From assembly GCA_934196125.1 (NCBI GenBank), contig CAKPVT010000021.1, positions 1-32,571 of the forward strand: a stretch of DNA of 32,571 nt. The letters are read 5' to 3'. The position numbers and the translations under genes are program-made. The stretch is from an uncultured Streptococcus sp. (GTDB lineage: Bacteria > Bacillota > Bacilli > Lactobacillales > Streptococcaceae). Positions within the stretch are counted from its first letter, which is position 1; each line of letters starts with the position of its first letter. Of this stretch, positions 32,302 through 32,571 are shown piece by piece. Under the pieces are notes generated by a model. That model saw only the letters and a program-made list of their open reading frames with translations, did no database searches and was not told where the DNA came from.

Positions 32302-32571
32302 ATGTCCAAAAGCAGTCCAAAATCCGTAGAAGAGAAATTAGAGATTGTTCAACGATTACTTAATCATGAGAAATCAGTCTCCCAACTCAGTAAGCTGTAC
32401 GGAGTAAGTGAGTCAGCTATAAATTCTTGGAAAAGGAAGTATGAAAAAGTTGGTTCTCAAGGTCTACTTGATAGACGTGGAAAAGGATTAGAGGGTAAAC
32501 CCAATCTTACCGAAGCTGAACAACTTCAACTCAAGATTAAACAATTGGAAGAGCGTAAGCGTCTTCTAGAA
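32302..32571 (+). CDS. IS3-family transposase OrfA (partial)
   Basis: Ninety codons are in view without a stop; the gene continues past the window. The N-terminal half is a helix-turn-helix DNA-binding domain (EKLEIVQRLLNHEKSVSQLS then YGVSESAINSWKRKY). After a basic linker comes a charged helical stretch (LTEAEQLQLKIKQLEERKRL), typical of the leucine-zipper part of IS3-family OrfA. AAGGGGAG lies 7 nt before the ATG. OrfB (the DDE catalytic part) would follow in another frame, but it is not visible here. Confidence 0.85.
   Translation, partial: MSKSSPKSVEEKLEIVQRLLNHEKSVSQLSKLYGVSESAINSWKRKYEKVGSQGLLDRRGKGLEGKPNLTEAEQLQLKIKQLEERKRLLE

Larger units (their letters stand above)
32232..32571 (+). 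mobile_element. Left end of an IS3-family insertion sequence (partial)
   Basis: The element appears to start at the TG of TGATATACTCCCC (32232) and runs off the right edge with orfA. It differs from the IS at the left edge in tip sequence and OrfA. Immediately before it, AAAAGAGGCTGGGGCGAAG resembles the end of the streptococcal repeat seen at 12157-12355 (read on the minus strand), so it may have landed in such a repeat. The exact boundary needs the other end and the target duplication. Confidence 0.75.

Noticed and set aside
32302..32571. A stand-alone HTH regulator at the right edge
   Set aside because: The IS tip structure, ribosome-binding hairpin and OrfA-type sequence point to a transposase gene.

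Overview
The window is low-GC Firmicute DNA and looks like Streptococcus, most plausibly the S. bovis/equinus complex (S. infantarius, S. lutetiensis, S. equinus, S. gallolyticus). This rests on the protein sequences and on the gene orders dinG-ypmB-aspB-asnS, prfB-ftsE-ftsX and ppc-ftsW-tuf-tpiA. The species is inferred; no search was run. Most of the window is ordinary core genome, but it contains many broken genes (at least five, plus one gene fusion). That fits a lineage losing genes, such as a host- or dairy-adapted one.

Layout. Positions 1-75 are the tip of an IS3-family element reading left, inserted just downstream of asnS. Positions 99-6073 (minus strand) hold asnS, a chagasin-like protease inhibitor, aspB, a TseB/YpmB-like protein and dinG. 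Positions 6196-7324 (plus) hold an MBL-fold hydrolase and a wrecked alpha/beta hydrolase. Positions 7365-10122 (minus) hold ftsX, ftsE and prfB, with the programmed +1 frameshift. Positions 10141-10542 are gene-free and contain a 49-bp repeat pair. Next come a HAD phosphatase (minus), a metallophosphoesterase pseudogene (plus) and a structured intergenic repeat. Positions 12374-15361 hold an MgtA/CaxP-type P-type ATPase behind a yybP-ykoY (Mn2+) riboswitch with its own terminator. Positions 15411-16160 hold a DUF1934 protein and a frameshifted small membrane protein. Positions 16249-20947 (plus) hold an HD-domain dNTPase-like protein and the operon Cof-HAD, FemAB-1, FemAB-2 (peptidoglycan cross-bridge). 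Positions 21130-28314 (minus) hold tpiA, tuf, an ECF sigma/anti-sigma fusion, ftsW and ppc. Positions 28324-29220 are an accessory insert with an orphan small acidic gene and the 5' fragment of a PHP-domain gene. The insert runs directly into a pepF pseudogene that has lost its 5' end. Then come a glutathione peroxidase, a membrane-anchored GH25 lysozyme and, from 32232 to the edge, a second IS3-family element.

No large new system is visible. The most interesting items are: (1) six genes whose -10 box lies only 6-9 nt before the start codon with no Shine-Dalgarno site, so their mRNAs should be leaderless or nearly so; (2) the Mn2+ riboswitch with a long extra arm and a terminator that competes with helix P1; (3) an in-frame fusion of an ECF sigma factor to an anti-sigma C-terminus behind an ECF-type promoter; (4) the accessory insert that replaced the start of pepF; (5) hairpins at both IS tips, one of which can hide the transposase ribosome-binding site.

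No tRNA, rRNA, CRISPR array, prophage or replication origin was seen.
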